The notes below the pieces were generated by a model. The model made no database searches. It was not told the origin of the DNA and saw only the letters and a program-made list of their open reading frames with translations. Both the position numbers and the translations under genes were made by a program. DNA of 45,285 nucleotides from Methylorubrum zatmanii (GTDB taxonomy: Bacteria > Pseudomonadota > Alphaproteobacteria > Rhizobiales > Beijerinckiaceae), in contig NZ_NKUI01000043.1 in NCBI RefSeq assembly GCF_014845115.1, positions 1 to 45,285 on the forward strand. The letters run 5' to 3'. Below, piece by piece: positions 1-8,672 of this stretch (position 1 is the stretch's first letter; each line of letters opens with the position of its first letter).

Positions 1-1331
1 GCCGCCGCCTCGGCCGGAGCCGCATCGAGCTGCTTGCGCTTGGCGAGCATCTCGTAGGCGCTCTCGGTGTCGACCGCCTCGTCGTATTTTCCGCGCAACG
101 GACTCTGCTGGATGATCGCGGCGCGCTCGGCCGGCGTCAGCGGGCCCACCTTGCCCTGCGGCGGCGCGATCAGCGCCCGCTCCACCATGGAGGGCGTGCC
201 CTTCGCCTCGAGGAAACTCACCAGCGCCTCGCCGACGGCGAGTTCGGTGATGGCCTTGCCCACGTCGAAGCCGGGGTTCTGGCGGAAGGTCTCGGCGGCG
301 GCGCGCACGGCGCGCTGGTCGCGGGGGGTGAAGGCGCGCAGCGCGTGCTGCACCCGGTTGCCGAGCTGGCCGAGCACGGTCTCCGGCACGTCGAGGGGGT
401 TCTGCGTCACGAAATAGACGCCGACGCCCTTGGACCGGATCAGGCGCACCACCTGCTCCACCGCGTCGAGCAGGGCTTTGGGCGCGTCGTTGAACAGGAG
501 ATGCGCCTCGTCGAAGAAGAACACGAGCTTCGGCTTGTCGAGGTCGCCGACCTCGGGAAGCTGCTCGAACAGCTCGGAGAGCATCCACAGCAGGAACGAG
601 GCGTAGAGGCGCGGCCGCTGCATCAGCTTGTCGGCCGCCAGGATGTTGACGAAGCCCCTGCCCTCCCGGTCGGTGCGCATGAAGTCGGCGAGGTTCAGCG
701 CCGGCTCGCCGAGGAACCGGTCCGCACCCTGATTCTCCAGCACCAGCAAGGCCCGCTGGATCGCGCCGATCGAGGCGCCGGAGATGTTGCCGTAGGTGCC
801 CGAGAGCTCCTTGGCATTCTCCGACAGGAAGGTGAGCAGCGCGCGCAGATCCTTGAGGTCGATGACCGGCCACTGGTTCTCGTCGGCGACGCGGAAGGCG
901 ATGTTGAGCACGCCTTCCTGGATGTCGTTGAGTTCGAGGAGCCGCGCGAGCAGCAGCGGCCCCATCTCGGTCACGGTGCAGCGGATCGGATGGCCCTGCT
1001 CGCCGAACACGTCCCAGAACACCGTCGGGAAGCGGTCGGGTTCGTAGGCGATCCCGAGTTCCTCGGCGCGCTTGACGAAAGGCGGCTTGGCTTCGCCGGG
1101 GGCGGCGAGCCCCGAGAGGTCGCCCTTGATGTCGGCGGCGAAGACCGGCACGCCCGCGTTGGAAAAGCCCTCCGCCAGCACCTGGAGCGTCACGGTCTTG
1201 CCGGTGCCGGTGGCGCCGGCCACGAGGCCGTGCCGGTTGGCGAGCCGGAGGCTCAGCCGCTCGGGCTTCGGCTGCGGCCCGGTGCTCCGGCCCACCAGGA
1301 TCGTTCCCTCGCTCGCCGCCACGCCCGTCAT
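1..1331 (-). CDS. HerA/YjgR-like DUF853 ATPase (partial, C-terminus off window)
   Basis: Translation of the minus strand from an ATG at 1331 stays open to the window edge for 443 codons. It shows a P-loop near residue 40 (GATGTGKT), a Walker B-like segment ([12 protein letters not shown]) and the sequence [15 protein letters not shown], which are hallmarks of the HerA-FtsK-type DUF853 (YjgR) ATPase family. These are cytoplasmic, probably hexameric ATPases; their substrate is not well established. Purine-rich sequence (AGGGAAGGG) precedes the ATG. The usual family length is about 500 residues, so only the C-terminal tail, which is often alanine- and lysine-rich, is missing. It is divergent from the next gene. 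The family call is firm; the biological role is unknown. Confidence 0.93.
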   Translation of the reverse strand, partial: MTGVAASEGTILVGRSTGPQPKPERLSLRLANRHGLVAGATGTGKTVTLQVLAEGFSNAGVPVFAADIKGDLSGLAAPGEAKPPFVKRAEELGIAYEPDRFPTVFWDVFGEQGHPIRCTVTEMGPLLLARLLELNDIQEGVLNIAFRVADENQWPVIDLKDLRALLTFLSENAKELSGTYGNISGASIGAIQRALLVLENQGADRFLGEPALNLADFMRTDREGRGFVNILAADKLMQRPRLYASFLLWMLSELFEQLPEVGDLDKPKLVFFFDEAHLLFNDAPKALLDAVEQVVRLIRSKGVGVYFVTQNPLDVPETVLGQLGNRVQHALRAFTPRDQRAVRAAAETFRQNPGFDVGKAITELAVGEALVSFLEAKGTPSMVERALIAPPQGKVGPLTPAERAAIIQQSPLRGKYDEAVDTESAYEMLAKRKQLDAAPAEAA

Positions 1332-1477
1332 CGTGCCGCCCTTCCCTGAACCGTAACCGTGCTCAGATACAGGGTATGGCGCCCGGCCTGCCCGATCCAG
1401 GGCCCTCATCCGTGTGACCCTTGATTTCGCCGCCCCCGCGTCGGACAGACGAAAACCTGCCAGAGAGGAAGCGTTTT

Positions 1478-1864
1478 ATGGAAGAGCTGATTGCCCGCGT
1501 CACCAACCGCACGGGCCTCGACGCGGCGACCGCCCAGACCGCCATCGGCCATATCCTCTCCTTCCTCCAGAAGGAGGGGCCGGCGGCCGAGGTGGGCCAG
1601 CTGATGGCGGCCCTGCCGGGCTCCGAGGCGGCCATCGCCGCGGCCAATGCCGGCGAGGGCGGCGGCGGATTGATGGGCATGCTCGGCGGCATGATGGGCG
1701 GCGGCGTGATGGCGCTCGGCCAGAAACTGATCTCGGCCGGCGTGCCGATGAACCAGATGCAGCCCCTCGGCCACGAGCTGTTCGCCTATGGCCGCGAGAC
1801 GGCCGGCGAGGACGTGATGGGCCCGATCGTCGGCTCGATCCCCGGCCTGAGCCAGTTCGTCTGA
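1478..1864 (+). CDS. Small DUF2267/DUF2780-like protein with glycine/methionine-rich hydrophobic centre
   Basis: This is a 128-residue protein. The ATG at 1478 was chosen because AGAGGAA lies 8 bases upstream; an in-frame ATG at 1421 would add a basic, proline-rich tail of no family character. The N-terminal half (about 1-45) is a predicted helical segment (VTNRTGLDAATAQTAI) that resembles DUF2267/DUF2780-type proteins. The centre is a Gly/Met-rich stretch (GLMGMLGGMMGGG) that could pack in or on a membrane. The C-terminus ends in a conserved-looking GSIPGLSQFV. No catalytic motif is visible. It is a single gene, divergent from the HerA-like ATPase. The family assignment is from general resemblance only, and no function is proposed. 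Confidence 0.8.
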   Translation: MEELIARVTNRTGLDAATAQTAIGHILSFLQKEGPAAEVGQLMAALPGSEAAIAAANAGEGGGGLMGMLGGMMGGGVMALGQKLISAGVPMNQMQPLGHELFAYGRETAGEDVMGPIVGSIPGLSQFV

Positions 1865-1896
1865 GGCGTCAGCCTGCGCTAAGTCCTTCAGATCGT

Positions 1897-1919
1897 TAGC
1901 CGGGTTCGTTCGCCGGCTA
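1897..1919 (+). terminator. Hairpin after the DUF2267-like gene
   Basis: Arms TAGCCGG (1897-1903) and CCGGCTA (1913-1919) enclose a 9-base loop, 33 bases after the stop codon. There is no U-tract, so it may be a Rho-assisted terminator or merely a chance hairpin. Confidence 0.25.
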
Positions 1920-2073
1920 TGTCGCCGGCCTTGCGCGGGATCCCTCCCCGGCCCCGCGCAAGTCTCTGTTCCGGCACAAAGATTTCCGTCATAAAAGCGT
2001 GCGGCCTTCATGGTGTTGTCGCCGCATGAGAGGAGGCGCCGCGCCGCCTCGCCCGCGACGGGACCTGTCGACC

Positions 2074-3072
2074 ATGCTGCCGAATTTCTCTCCCCGCGAC
2101 GCGACGGCGGCGTGGAAGGCCGGCTGGGAGACCAAGGTGCAGGCGCCCTTCGCGCGCTTCCGCCAGACCTTCGAGGGTGGCGACCTGATGCTGCCGGGCG
2201 GCGCGCCGATCCTGCTGAAGGCCCGCGCCAAGCGGTCGCTGCTCGAACCGGGGCTCGATCCCAGCCTCGGTCGGATCGGCTCGCTCGAAGTGCGGCTCGC
2301 CACCACCAAATCCGAGATCCGCCGGGCGCAACGCCTGCGCTTCCGCGTGTTCTACGAGGAGATGTCGGCGGTTCCCACCGGCATGGCCGCGCTCAAGCGC
2401 CGGGACATCGACGCCTACGACGCGGTCTGCGACCATCTGCTGGTGATCGACCACGCCGCGACGGAGGCCAAGCCGTTCCGCAAGGCCCGGCCGAAGGTGG
2501 TCGGCACCTACCGGCTGCTGCGCCAGGAGCGGGCGGAGGCGCATTTCGGCTTCTACTCCTCCGGCGAATACGACCTCGCGCCCCTGCTGGAGCGCCATCC
2601 CGGCAAGCGCTTCCTCGAACTCGGCCGCTCCTGCGTGCTCAAGCCCTACCGCACCAAGCGGACGGTGGAGCTGCTGTGGCACGGCATCTGGACCTATGTG
2701 CTGCACCATCGCATCGACGCGATGCTGGGCTGCGCCAGCCTGGAGGGCACCGACCCGGACCGTCTGGCGCTCCCCTTGAGCTTCCTCCACCACCATGCCC
2801 GCGCCCCCGAGGCGTGGCGCGCCCGGGCGCTCCCGGAGCGCTACGTGGCGATGGATCGGTTGGCCAAGGAGGCGGTCGATCCGAAGGCGGCGCTGACGGC
2901 CTTGCCGCCGCTGATGAAGGGCTATCTCCGGGTCGGGGCGACATTCGGCGACGGCGCCGTGGTCGACCGTCAGTTCGGCACCACCGACGTGCTGGTGGTG
3001 CTTCCCGTCTCGGCGATCTCGGCCCGCTATATCGGCCATTTCGGCGCGGGTGCGGATCGGCACGCCGCCTGA
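2074..3072 (+). CDS. olsB: OlsB-type ornithine N-acyltransferase (GNAT fold)
   Basis: The protein has 332 residues from the ATG at 2074. It carries features of the OlsB family, which transfers a 3-hydroxyacyl group from acyl carrier protein to ornithine in the first step of ornithine-lipid synthesis. These are the RLRFRVFYEEM segment, the D-x-Y-D-x-x-C-D-H-L-L-V block, VVGTYRLLRQ, the GFYSSGEYDL segment and LELGRSCV. The C-terminal third (about residues 190-320) holds the LLWHGIWTYV and CASLEGTDPD blocks seen in the family. Starts at 1999 and 2026 are in frame but give an Arg/Pro-rich extension without family character. No olsA lies nearby. It sits upstream of an MFS gene on the same strand with a 78-base gap, so they may be co-transcribed. 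Confidence 0.85.
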   Translation: MLPNFSPRDATAAWKAGWETKVQAPFARFRQTFEGGDLMLPGGAPILLKARAKRSLLEPGLDPSLGRIGSLEVRLATTKSEIRRAQRLRFRVFYEEMSAVPTGMAALKRRDIDAYDAVCDHLLVIDHAATEAKPFRKARPKVVGTYRLLRQERAEAHFGFYSSGEYDLAPLLERHPGKRFLELGRSCVLKPYRTKRTVELLWHGIWTYVLHHRIDAMLGCASLEGTDPDRLALPLSFLHHHARAPEAWRARALPERYVAMDRLAKEAVDPKAALTALPPLMKGYLRVGATFGDGAVVDRQFGTTDVLVVLPVSAISARYIGHFGAGADRHAA

Positions 3073-3150
3073 TCGCGACGGGTTGCGGAGAGGGGGCGGC
3101 CCGGCTCATGGCGGGTTCCCCCCGAACTGCCGCTCCGCCGTCCGAAGGTC

Positions 3151-4320
3151 ATGACCGTCGTCCCCGCCCCCTCCCTCGATCGCGACCGTCTCTCCGCGAT
3201 GGCCGCCGCGATCGCCTGCGTGGCGGTGGTCGGCACGGGGCTCGGACTGTCGATCCCGCTGCTGTCGCTGGAGATGGAGCGGATGGGCGCGTCGAGCGTC
3301 GTCATCGGCCTCAACACGGCGGTGGCGGGCTTCGCCGCGATCCTCACGGTGCCGTTCGTGCCGCGGCTCGCCGCCCGGATCGGTGTGGTGCGCCTGCTGA
3401 TCCTGGCGATCGTGCTCGGCGGCCTGTGCCTCTCCGCGTTCAAGCTCCTGCCCCACCTCGCCCTGTGGTTCCCCTTACGCTTCGTCTTCTCGACAACCAT
3501 GGGCGTGCTGTTCGTCCTCTCCGAGTACTGGATCAACGACGCCGCCCCGCCGGAGCGCCGCGGGCTGGTGATGGGGATCTACGCCACGGTGCTGGCGATC
3601 GGCTTCGCCATCGGGCCGACGCTGCTAACTGTCGTCGGCACGCAGGGGTTCGCGCCCTATCTCGCCGGCTCGGCCCTGTTCTTCCTCGGCCTGACGCCGC
3701 TGATCCTCGCCCGCAGCGTCTCGCCCGATCTCGGGCATGACGGGTCGGCCGGTATTCTCACCTATCTGCGCCTCGCGCCCCTGGCGGTGCTGGCCGCCGC
3801 CCTCTACGGCGCGGTCGAGGCGGGGGCCTTCGCCATCCTGCCGCTCTACGGCCTGCGCATCGGCCTCGACGCGCAGGTCTCCGCCGCGCTGGTGAGCGCC
3901 GTGGCGCTCGGCAACGTGCTGTTCCAGATTCCCGTGGGCCTCCTGGCCGACCGGGTGGACCGGCGTCTCGTACTGCTCGGCGCGAGCCTGGCCGGGGCGC
4001 TCGGCGCGGCCCTGATTCCCGCCGCCTCCGTCTCGCTGCCGCTGCTCTCCGCCCTGCTCTTCGCCTGGGGCGGCATCGCCGGCACGCTCTACACCGTCGG
4101 CCTCGCCCATCTCGGTGCCAGCCTGCGGGGGCCGGATCTGGCCGGGGCCAACGCCGCCTTCGTGATGCTCTACAATGCCGGTCTGATGCTCGGGCCGCCC
4201 CTCATCGGCGGCGGCATGGACCTTGAGCCGTCGCAGGGCTTCGCCGTCGCCCTCGCGCTGCTGTTCGTGGCCTATGCCGTGCCGGTGGTGCACAGCCTCG
4301 TCCGGGAGCGCGCGGCCTGA
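3151..4320 (+). CDS. MFS transporter
   Basis: A 389-residue integral membrane protein with about 12 hydrophobic segments, beginning with one at residues 15-40. The loop after the second segment carries a degenerate MFS motif A (residues about 64-75, PRLAARIGVVRL), and a second copy lies near residue 270 (LLADRVDRRLVLLGA), as expected for the two six-helix halves. GAAGG lies about 6 bases before the ATG. It follows the OlsB-type gene at a short distance. The substrate cannot be told from sequence; relatives of this length are often annotated as drug or sugar efflux-type permeases. Confidence 0.9.
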   Translation: MTVVPAPSLDRDRLSAMAAAIACVAVVGTGLGLSIPLLSLEMERMGASSVVIGLNTAVAGFAAILTVPFVPRLAARIGVVRLLILAIVLGGLCLSAFKLLPHLALWFPLRFVFSTTMGVLFVLSEYWINDAAPPERRGLVMGIYATVLAIGFAIGPTLLTVVGTQGFAPYLAGSALFFLGLTPLILARSVSPDLGHDGSAGILTYLRLAPLAVLAAALYGAVEAGAFAILPLYGLRIGLDAQVSAALVSAVALGNVLFQIPVGLLADRVDRRLVLLGASLAGALGAALIPAASVSLPLLSALLFAWGGIAGTLYTVGLAHLGASLRGPDLAGANAAFVMLYNAGLMLGPPLIGGGMDLEPSQGFAVALALLFVAYAVPVVHSLVRERAA

Positions 4321-4407
4321 AGAGCGGGCCGCGCGGGGAACGGCATCGCCGGGTATCCGTTATCGGATCAAGCTGCACCGTTCTGCTCAGACCCGAAGGA
4401 GCCTGCC

Positions 4408-4536
4408 ATGAGCCTCATCGGCCGCCTCGTCACCAAGATCCTCGGCACCGACGACCGCGTGGTCGCGCGCGACGACCGCAATGCCGGATCGAGCTCCCCG
4501 ATCGGCCGCCTCGTCACGAAGATCCTGCGCAAATAG
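4408..4536 (+). CDS. 42-residue protein with duplicated IGRLVTKIL motif
   Basis: A short ORF with a strong Shine-Dalgarno (GAAGGA, 4395-4400) 7 bases before the ATG. The protein begins MSLIGRLVTKIL and ends with PIGRLVTKILRK, so the nonapeptide IGRLVTKIL is present at both ends, separated by a charged linker (GTDDRVVARDDRNAG). The repeat is near-identical in DNA (GATCGGCCGCCTCGTCAC versus CATCGGCCGCCTCGTCAC) and suggests an internal duplication. Each copy would form a short amphipathic cationic helix. I do not recognise a family. The good RBS, the GC-rich coding bias and the repeat argue for a real gene, but function is unknown. Confidence 0.6.
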   Translation: MSLIGRLVTKILGTDDRVVARDDRNAGSSSPIGRLVTKILRK

Positions 4537-4574
4537 ATCCTTCGGACGTCGCCCCGCCTTCCCCGCGCGTCATC

Positions 4575-4609
4575 GGACCGGTCGCCCTCCATGGGCGGCG
4601 CGGTCCGTT
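4575..4609 (+). terminator. GC-rich hairpin downstream of the 42-residue ORF
   Basis: Outer arms GGACCG (4575-4580) and CGGTCC (4601-4606) enclose an inner CGCCC/GGGCG pair, followed by GTTTCGG. It lies between the small plus-strand gene and the 3' end of the minus-strand patatin gene, so it could end either transcript. The U-tract is weak. Confidence 0.35.
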
Positions 4610-4677
4610 TCGGCGCCGGGGATCCTGCGGGTCGCGCTCTGACCGACCGGGCGTGGTTGGTTCGGGCGTGGTCGCTC

Positions 4678-5871
4678 TCAGCGCCCCGCCACGGCTTCCC
4701 GCACCACGGATTTGACGAGGGGCGATGCCGGCACGGTCGGACGCCAGAAATTGCCGCTCCGGCCGGCCTCGTAGCCGTATTGGTAGAGGCTGCGCATATA
4801 GCCGGTATCGAAGCCGCGGGCCGTCGTGGTCTGCGGCGCACGCTCGTCGATATAGGTGAGATTGAAGCCAATCCCGTTGCGGTGGGCGAAGGCATCGGTC
4901 GCGACCAGCGTCGCCCTGGAGCGGGCGCGGCTCGCCGTGGTGAAGGACTTCTCCACGATCGAGAGCGTGTTGTTCTTGGTGACGTCGAATTCCGGCTCCA
5001 ACCGGCCGTTGATGACGACGTAGATGTCGGCCTTGCCGGCGCTGCGGAACCGCCCGTCGCGCACCAGGAAGGATTGCGGCAGGGTGAAGACCGGCGTCAC
5101 CACCGAGCCGTCCACATGCATCTCCTGGAAGGCGCGACCCTCCGCTTGCACGTCGAGGAGTTGCGGCGGGAACACCGCCGGGATGCTGGCCGAGGCGGTC
5201 AGAACGTCGGTGAACAGCGAGACCGCGTTGGGGGCGCCGCTGGCGGCGATGGCGCCCATGTTCCAGATCACCGCGCGCTGGCTGTCGAGATTCGTGGTCA
5301 CCACCAGCAGGCGCCGGCCCTTGGCATGCTCCTCGGCGATGGCCTGAAGCAGCTCGGGCGTGACGTAGCGGGCGATCAGGTTGCGCAGGCGCCCATCGCC
5401 GAACAGGCCGGAGCCGAACAGGACGTTGGCGATGCTCGGGCTCTGCACCAGCGATTCGGCGACGCCGCTGGTGTAGATGTCGGTCAGATAGCTGTCATAG
5501 CCCGGGCCGAGGAAGGCGAAGGGGGCGATCAGGGCCCCGGTGGAGACACCCGACACGATGGTGAAGTCGGGCCGCTTGCCAGAGGCGGTCCAGCCGTTGA
5601 GCACCCCCGCGCCGTAGGCGCCGTCCCCGCCGCCGCCGGACAGGGCGAGGTAGGTGAAGGCTTGGCGCTTCTTCTGCGGACCGGCCGTCATCGCCACGAA
5701 ATCCGCGGCGGTGGCATCGGCATAGGCCCGGACGCCGACCATGCCCGGCACCGTGGCCGCTTCGGCCTCGGCCTCGGTGTAATTCGTGCGCGGAAGCGAG
5801 GAGCAGGCCGCTGCCTGCCCGGCCAGCGCCGCCGCGAGGAGCAGGCGCGACCAGCGGAAACCCTGTGACAT
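4678..5871 (-). CDS. Patatin-like phospholipase, predicted lipoprotein
   Basis: This is a 397-residue protein. A hydrophobic signal peptide (residues 8-22) ends in a lipobox-like AAAC with Cys23, so the mature protein is probably a lipid-anchored envelope protein. The patatin catalytic set is present: a glycine-rich oxyanion segment GGGGDGAYG (79-87), the nucleophile elbow GVSTG with Ser110, and the DGS motif with catalytic Asp254. This predicts a serine acyl-hydrolase acting on phospholipids or other acyl esters. The C-terminal third contains YIDERAPQ and MRSLYQYGYE, as in bacterial patatin lipoproteins of this length. It is monocistronic and convergent with the preceding small gene. The substrate is unknown. 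Confidence 0.92.
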   Translation of the reverse strand: MSQGFRWSRLLLAAALAGQAAACSSLPRTNYTEAEAEAATVPGMVGVRAYADATAADFVAMTAGPQKKRQAFTYLALSGGGGDGAYGAGVLNGWTASGKRPDFTIVSGVSTGALIAPFAFLGPGYDSYLTDIYTSGVAESLVQSPSIANVLFGSGLFGDGRLRNLIARYVTPELLQAIAEEHAKGRRLLVVTTNLDSQRAVIWNMGAIAASGAPNAVSLFTDVLTASASIPAVFPPQLLDVQAEGRAFQEMHVDGSVVTPVFTLPQSFLVRDGRFRSAGKADIYVVINGRLEPEFDVTKNNTLSIVEKSFTTASRARSRATLVATDAFAHRNGIGFNLTYIDERAPQTTTARGFDTGYMRSLYQYGYEAGRSGNFWRPTVPASPLVKSVVREAVAGR

Positions 5872-6274
5872 CGGTATGACCTGAAAAGCCCGGACGCGTG
5901 CTCAAGCTTACACCAAACGAGCTTGGCCGTATTGCGTTCCCGCACGGCACCCCCGTTCGCGCCGCCGCTGATGCGGTCGGGCCACAGGCGTCAGGCGCGC
6001 CCTGATCGGAGGCTCGACTCGCGCCCCCGCCACGGCCGGAGGCTGGCGGTTCCAGCCCCGGTGTCGAACCGCCGCCAGGTCGGTTCCGCAGCCTACTCTC
6101 AAACTTGTCATATGTTTAGCGGACGAGTTCGCATTAGAATGCGCTGTTGAGATTCCGTCTGCGGTCCTGAGCTGCCCTTCCGTCGCTGCGATGCCGGCCC
6201 GGCCGAGCGCAGGTCCCAGAATTCAGGTCTCTTGAGTCGGCGAGCGCCCGGGAGCCGGGGGAGGATACGCGCCC
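5872..6274. other. Intergenic region, no gene seen
   Basis: About 400 bases between the divergent patatin and helix-hairpin-helix genes. No ORF with an RBS or coding character, no tRNA fold and no convincing -35/-10 pair was found. It presumably holds the promoters of both flanking genes. The stretch 6100-6150 is locally AT-richer than its surroundings. Confidence 0.5.
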
Positions 6275-6820
6275 ATGCTGAGCGGATCGGCGATCCTGCG
6301 CCTTCTTCTCCTGATCGTGGCAGCAGCGGGCATCGCCGGCTTGGTCCAGCAGGTCTGGTTGAGGCGATCGGCGCAGGACACCGCCGCGCCGATCGCCGTG
6401 ATCGCCCCGGCCAAGCCGGTGACGGAGCGCGCATCTCCTCCGCCGGCTCCGGTGCGGACCGTGAACCCGGCCGAATCCCCGTCGGTCCCCGTCGCCGATG
6501 AGCCTTCCCCGTCTCGGCCGGCAAAGCCAGCCCCGCCCGCATCCCCGCCTGTTCCCGCGCCGGTCGCAGAGGCGCCGCCCGTTGCCCCTGAGCGGGATCC
6601 GGTGGTCGAGGCGGAGGAGAACGCCCCCTCCGCGGCGGTCGCGCTGGTCGATCTCAATACGGCCTCACTCGCCGAGCTGAACGGATTGAAGGGCGGCGGC
6701 TCCATCGGACGGGCGATCATCCAGCACCGCCCCTACACCTCGGTCGAGCAGCTTCTGTCCAAGCGCGTCCTCAACCGCGCCACCTATCAGCGCATCAAGG
6801 ATCAGGTGACGGTGCGCTGA
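6275..6820 (+). CDS. Membrane-anchored helix-hairpin-helix (ComEA-like) protein
   Basis: A 181-residue protein preceded by GGGGGAGG. Residues 5-28 form a single hydrophobic signal-anchor. Residues 35-115 are a Pro/Ala-rich low-complexity spacer. Residues 120-181 are a helix-hairpin-helix module: VDLNTASLAELNGLKG is the classic first helix of ComEA-type domains, and PYTSVEQLLSKRVL with YQRIKDQV completes it. The layout (anchor, extended linker, DNA-binding HhH) resembles ComEA, which binds incoming DNA in the periplasm, but the family also has members of unknown role. No other competence gene is nearby, so uptake is only a possibility. GRAII replaces the more usual G-I-G-x-x-x-A hairpin spacing. 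Confidence 0.85.
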   Translation: MLSGSAILRLLLLIVAAAGIAGLVQQVWLRRSAQDTAAPIAVIAPAKPVTERASPPPAPVRTVNPAESPSVPVADEPSPSRPAKPAPPASPPVPAPVAEAPPVAPERDPVVEAEENAPSAAVALVDLNTASLAELNGLKGGGSIGRAIIQHRPYTSVEQLLSKRVLNRATYQRIKDQVTVR

Positions 6821-6979
6821 AGCCGCCCTCGACCGGGGGGGCGAGCGGCGACATTCGGGCCCGAGCGAAACAAGCCTCCGGCTTTCAGGTTACCTCGCGG
6901 GACGCTCGACCCTGGCAGAGTGCGCGCGCAGGCCCTAAACAGGAGCGGACCTTTCCCGCAGCGAGGCCGAGGCCGATCC

Positions 6980-7195
6980 ATGCAAACGACATCCGGCGCA
7001 CCGATCCTCCGCCAGGATCTGGGCGTCGAGGAAACGACGGAATCCGACAACATCGTCCGCTGGGACGGTGAGCGGCTCTACGTCGAGCAGGACATCTACC
7101 ACAACGGTCAGCTCGTCCACCGCAAGTACCGGCGCACCATCACCGAGCCGGTCGCCCGCGCCCTGCAGGCGGTCATCAAGCGCTCGCATCAGTGA
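6980..7195 (+). CDS. 71-residue conserved-looking protein of unknown function
   Basis: The ATG at 6980 was preferred over an in-frame ATG at 6920, because the extra 20 residues are Arg/Gly-rich and lack an RBS. The protein has no signal peptide or membrane segment. Its second half (IVRWDGERLYVEQDIYHNGQ, then LVHRKYRRTITEPVA) has alternating hydrophobic residues that suggest a small beta-sheet followed by a helix. Its stop codon overlaps the GTG of the following DUF3016 gene by four bases (GTGA), so the two are translationally coupled. I do not recognise the family. Confidence 0.7.
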   Translation: MQTTSGAPILRQDLGVEETTESDNIVRWDGERLYVEQDIYHNGQLVHRKYRRTITEPVARALQAVIKRSHQ

Positions 7196-7698
7196 GGGCT
7201 CCGGCGCTCGCCCTGCTGGCGGCGCTGGCCGCATCCGTCGCCGTCTCGCCCGCAACGGCGCAGGTGCGGGTCACCTTCGTCGCGCCCGAGCGCTACACGG
7301 ATGCCGACAATCGCTTCGGCTCGGGGCTGTCGCTCCGGGCCGTCCTCGCCGAGATGCGCCGCCTGTTCGAGAGCCTGGGCGAGCGCGCCCTGGCGCCGGG
7401 CCAGAGCCTGGACATCGCGGTGCTCGACATCGACCTCGCCGGGATCGACCGGCCGAGCTTCAGCATGCCCCAGGGGCTGCGGGTGGTGACCGACATCACC
7501 CCGCCCCGTTTCCGCCTGCGCTACGCGCTGAAGCAGCGCGGCCGCACCCTGCTCGCGGCGGAGGAGACCGTCAGCGACATCAACTTCCTGCTGCGCTCCA
7601 ACCGCCTGTCCTCCGGGCAGCCCTTCTTCTACGAGCGGGAGGTGCTGCGGGATTGGTTCCGCGACCGCATCGTCGAGCGCCGGCCGCCGCGCGGCTGA
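7192..7698 (+). CDS. DUF3016 family secreted protein
   Basis: This 168-residue protein starts at a GTG overlapping the previous stop. Residues 1-23 are a Sec signal peptide with an A-x-A cleavage site (SPATAQ), so it is periplasmic. The mature part matches DUF3016 in general character: VRVTFVAPERYTDA near the start, then L-D-I-A-V-L-D-I-D-L-A-G, IRP-type central strand and FLLRSNRLSSGQPFFYERE near the end. DUF3016 has no known activity. It is coupled to the 71-residue gene upstream, and a 74-base gap separates it from the lipid-kinase-like gene downstream. Confidence 0.85.
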   Translation: MRAPALALLAALAASVAVSPATAQVRVTFVAPERYTDADNRFGSGLSLRAVLAEMRRLFESLGERALAPGQSLDIAVLDIDLAGIDRPSFSMPQGLRVVTDITPPRFRLRYALKQRGRTLLAAEETVSDINFLLRSNRLSSGQPFFYEREVLRDWFRDRIVERRPPRG

Positions 7699-7772
7699 TC
7701 CATCGTCACAGGGACGACGCCTCGATCTGTCATCCCGGCGCGGTCACGGGCCGGGTCACCTCCCACGCGGAT

Positions 7773-8672
7773 ATGCGGATCGTCCTCGTCGCCAACGCCG
7801 CGTCCGGCTCCTTCGCCGACGGCCTCACCCCGGCCGCGATCCGTGAGCGGCTGGCGGCGGCCGGTTTCGATCTCGCCCCCGAGCCGGAGGAAAGCCTTCC
7901 CCTGCCCGAGCGGCTGCGGGCCGCCGCAAGCGTGGACGAGGTCGAGGCCGTCGTGGTGGCCGGCGGGGACGGCACGCTCAACTGCGCCGCCGGCATCCTG
8001 GCCGGCACCGGGCGGGCGCTCGGCATCCTGCCGCTCGGCACCCTGAACCTGCTCGCCAAGGATCTCGGGATCCCCCTCGATCTCGACCGGGCGATCGCCG
8101 TGCTGAGGGACGGCCGGCGCCACGCCGTCGATGTCGGCCGCGTCAACGGCCATGTCTTCCTCATCAATTCGGTGCTCGGCATGCCTGCCCGCATGGTCCG
8201 TCACCGCGAGGCCCTGCGCGGTGGCCCGCTCGGACCGTTGGGCCTGCTGCGGCTCGCCGCCGTGGCCCTGCGCCATCTCGGCCCCTATCCGCGCCTCCCG
8301 GCCTCGGTCTCCGTCGGCGGCCAGAGGCGGCGGATCCGGTTTCGCCTGCTCGCCGTCGTCAACAACGACTACGCCGAGGCGCCGGGAAGGATTCTGGAGC
8401 GGAGCCAGGTCGATGGCGGCGGGTTGACACTCTACATCGCCCGCCGGCTCTCCCCCTGGCGTCTCGCGCGGTTGGCGCTCGGCTTCGGCCTGGGGCGCTG
8501 GCGCGACCTGCCGGACCTGGAGCGCTGCGGTGCGACCCGCTTCGCCGTGTCGGCCGGGCGGCGCGCAGTGCGGGTGATGAACGATGGAGAGATCCGCTTG
8601 ATCGCCCCGCCCCTGCGCTACCGGCTGATGCCCCGTGCCCTGACCGTGATCGTGCCGGAGCCGGGCCGGTGA
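7773..8672 (+). CDS. Diacylglycerol kinase-type lipid kinase (DAGK catalytic family)
   Basis: A 299-residue protein from the ATG at 7773. It begins IVLVANAASGS and carries the family's nucleotide-binding motif VVVAGGDGTLN (about residues 65-75) followed by LGILPLGTLNLLAKDLGIP, both diagnostic of the DAGK catalytic domain shared by DgkB, YegS and sphingosine kinases. The C-terminal domain contains DGGGLTLYIARR and VMNDGE, the usual phosphate-acceptor-side motifs. It probably phosphorylates a lipid such as diacylglycerol at the inner membrane face. Its stop overlaps the GTG of the metallophosphoesterase (GTGA), so kinase and phosphoesterase are likely made together. The substrate is uncertain. 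Confidence 0.9.
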   Translation: MRIVLVANAASGSFADGLTPAAIRERLAAAGFDLAPEPEESLPLPERLRAAASVDEVEAVVVAGGDGTLNCAAGILAGTGRALGILPLGTLNLLAKDLGIPLDLDRAIAVLRDGRRHAVDVGRVNGHVFLINSVLGMPARMVRHREALRGGPLGPLGLLRLAAVALRHLGPYPRLPASVSVGGQRRRIRFRLLAVVNNDYAEAPGRILERSQVDGGGLTLYIARRLSPWRLARLALGFGLGRWRDLPDLERCGATRFAVSAGRRAVRVMNDGEIRLIAPPLRYRLMPRALTVIVPEPGR

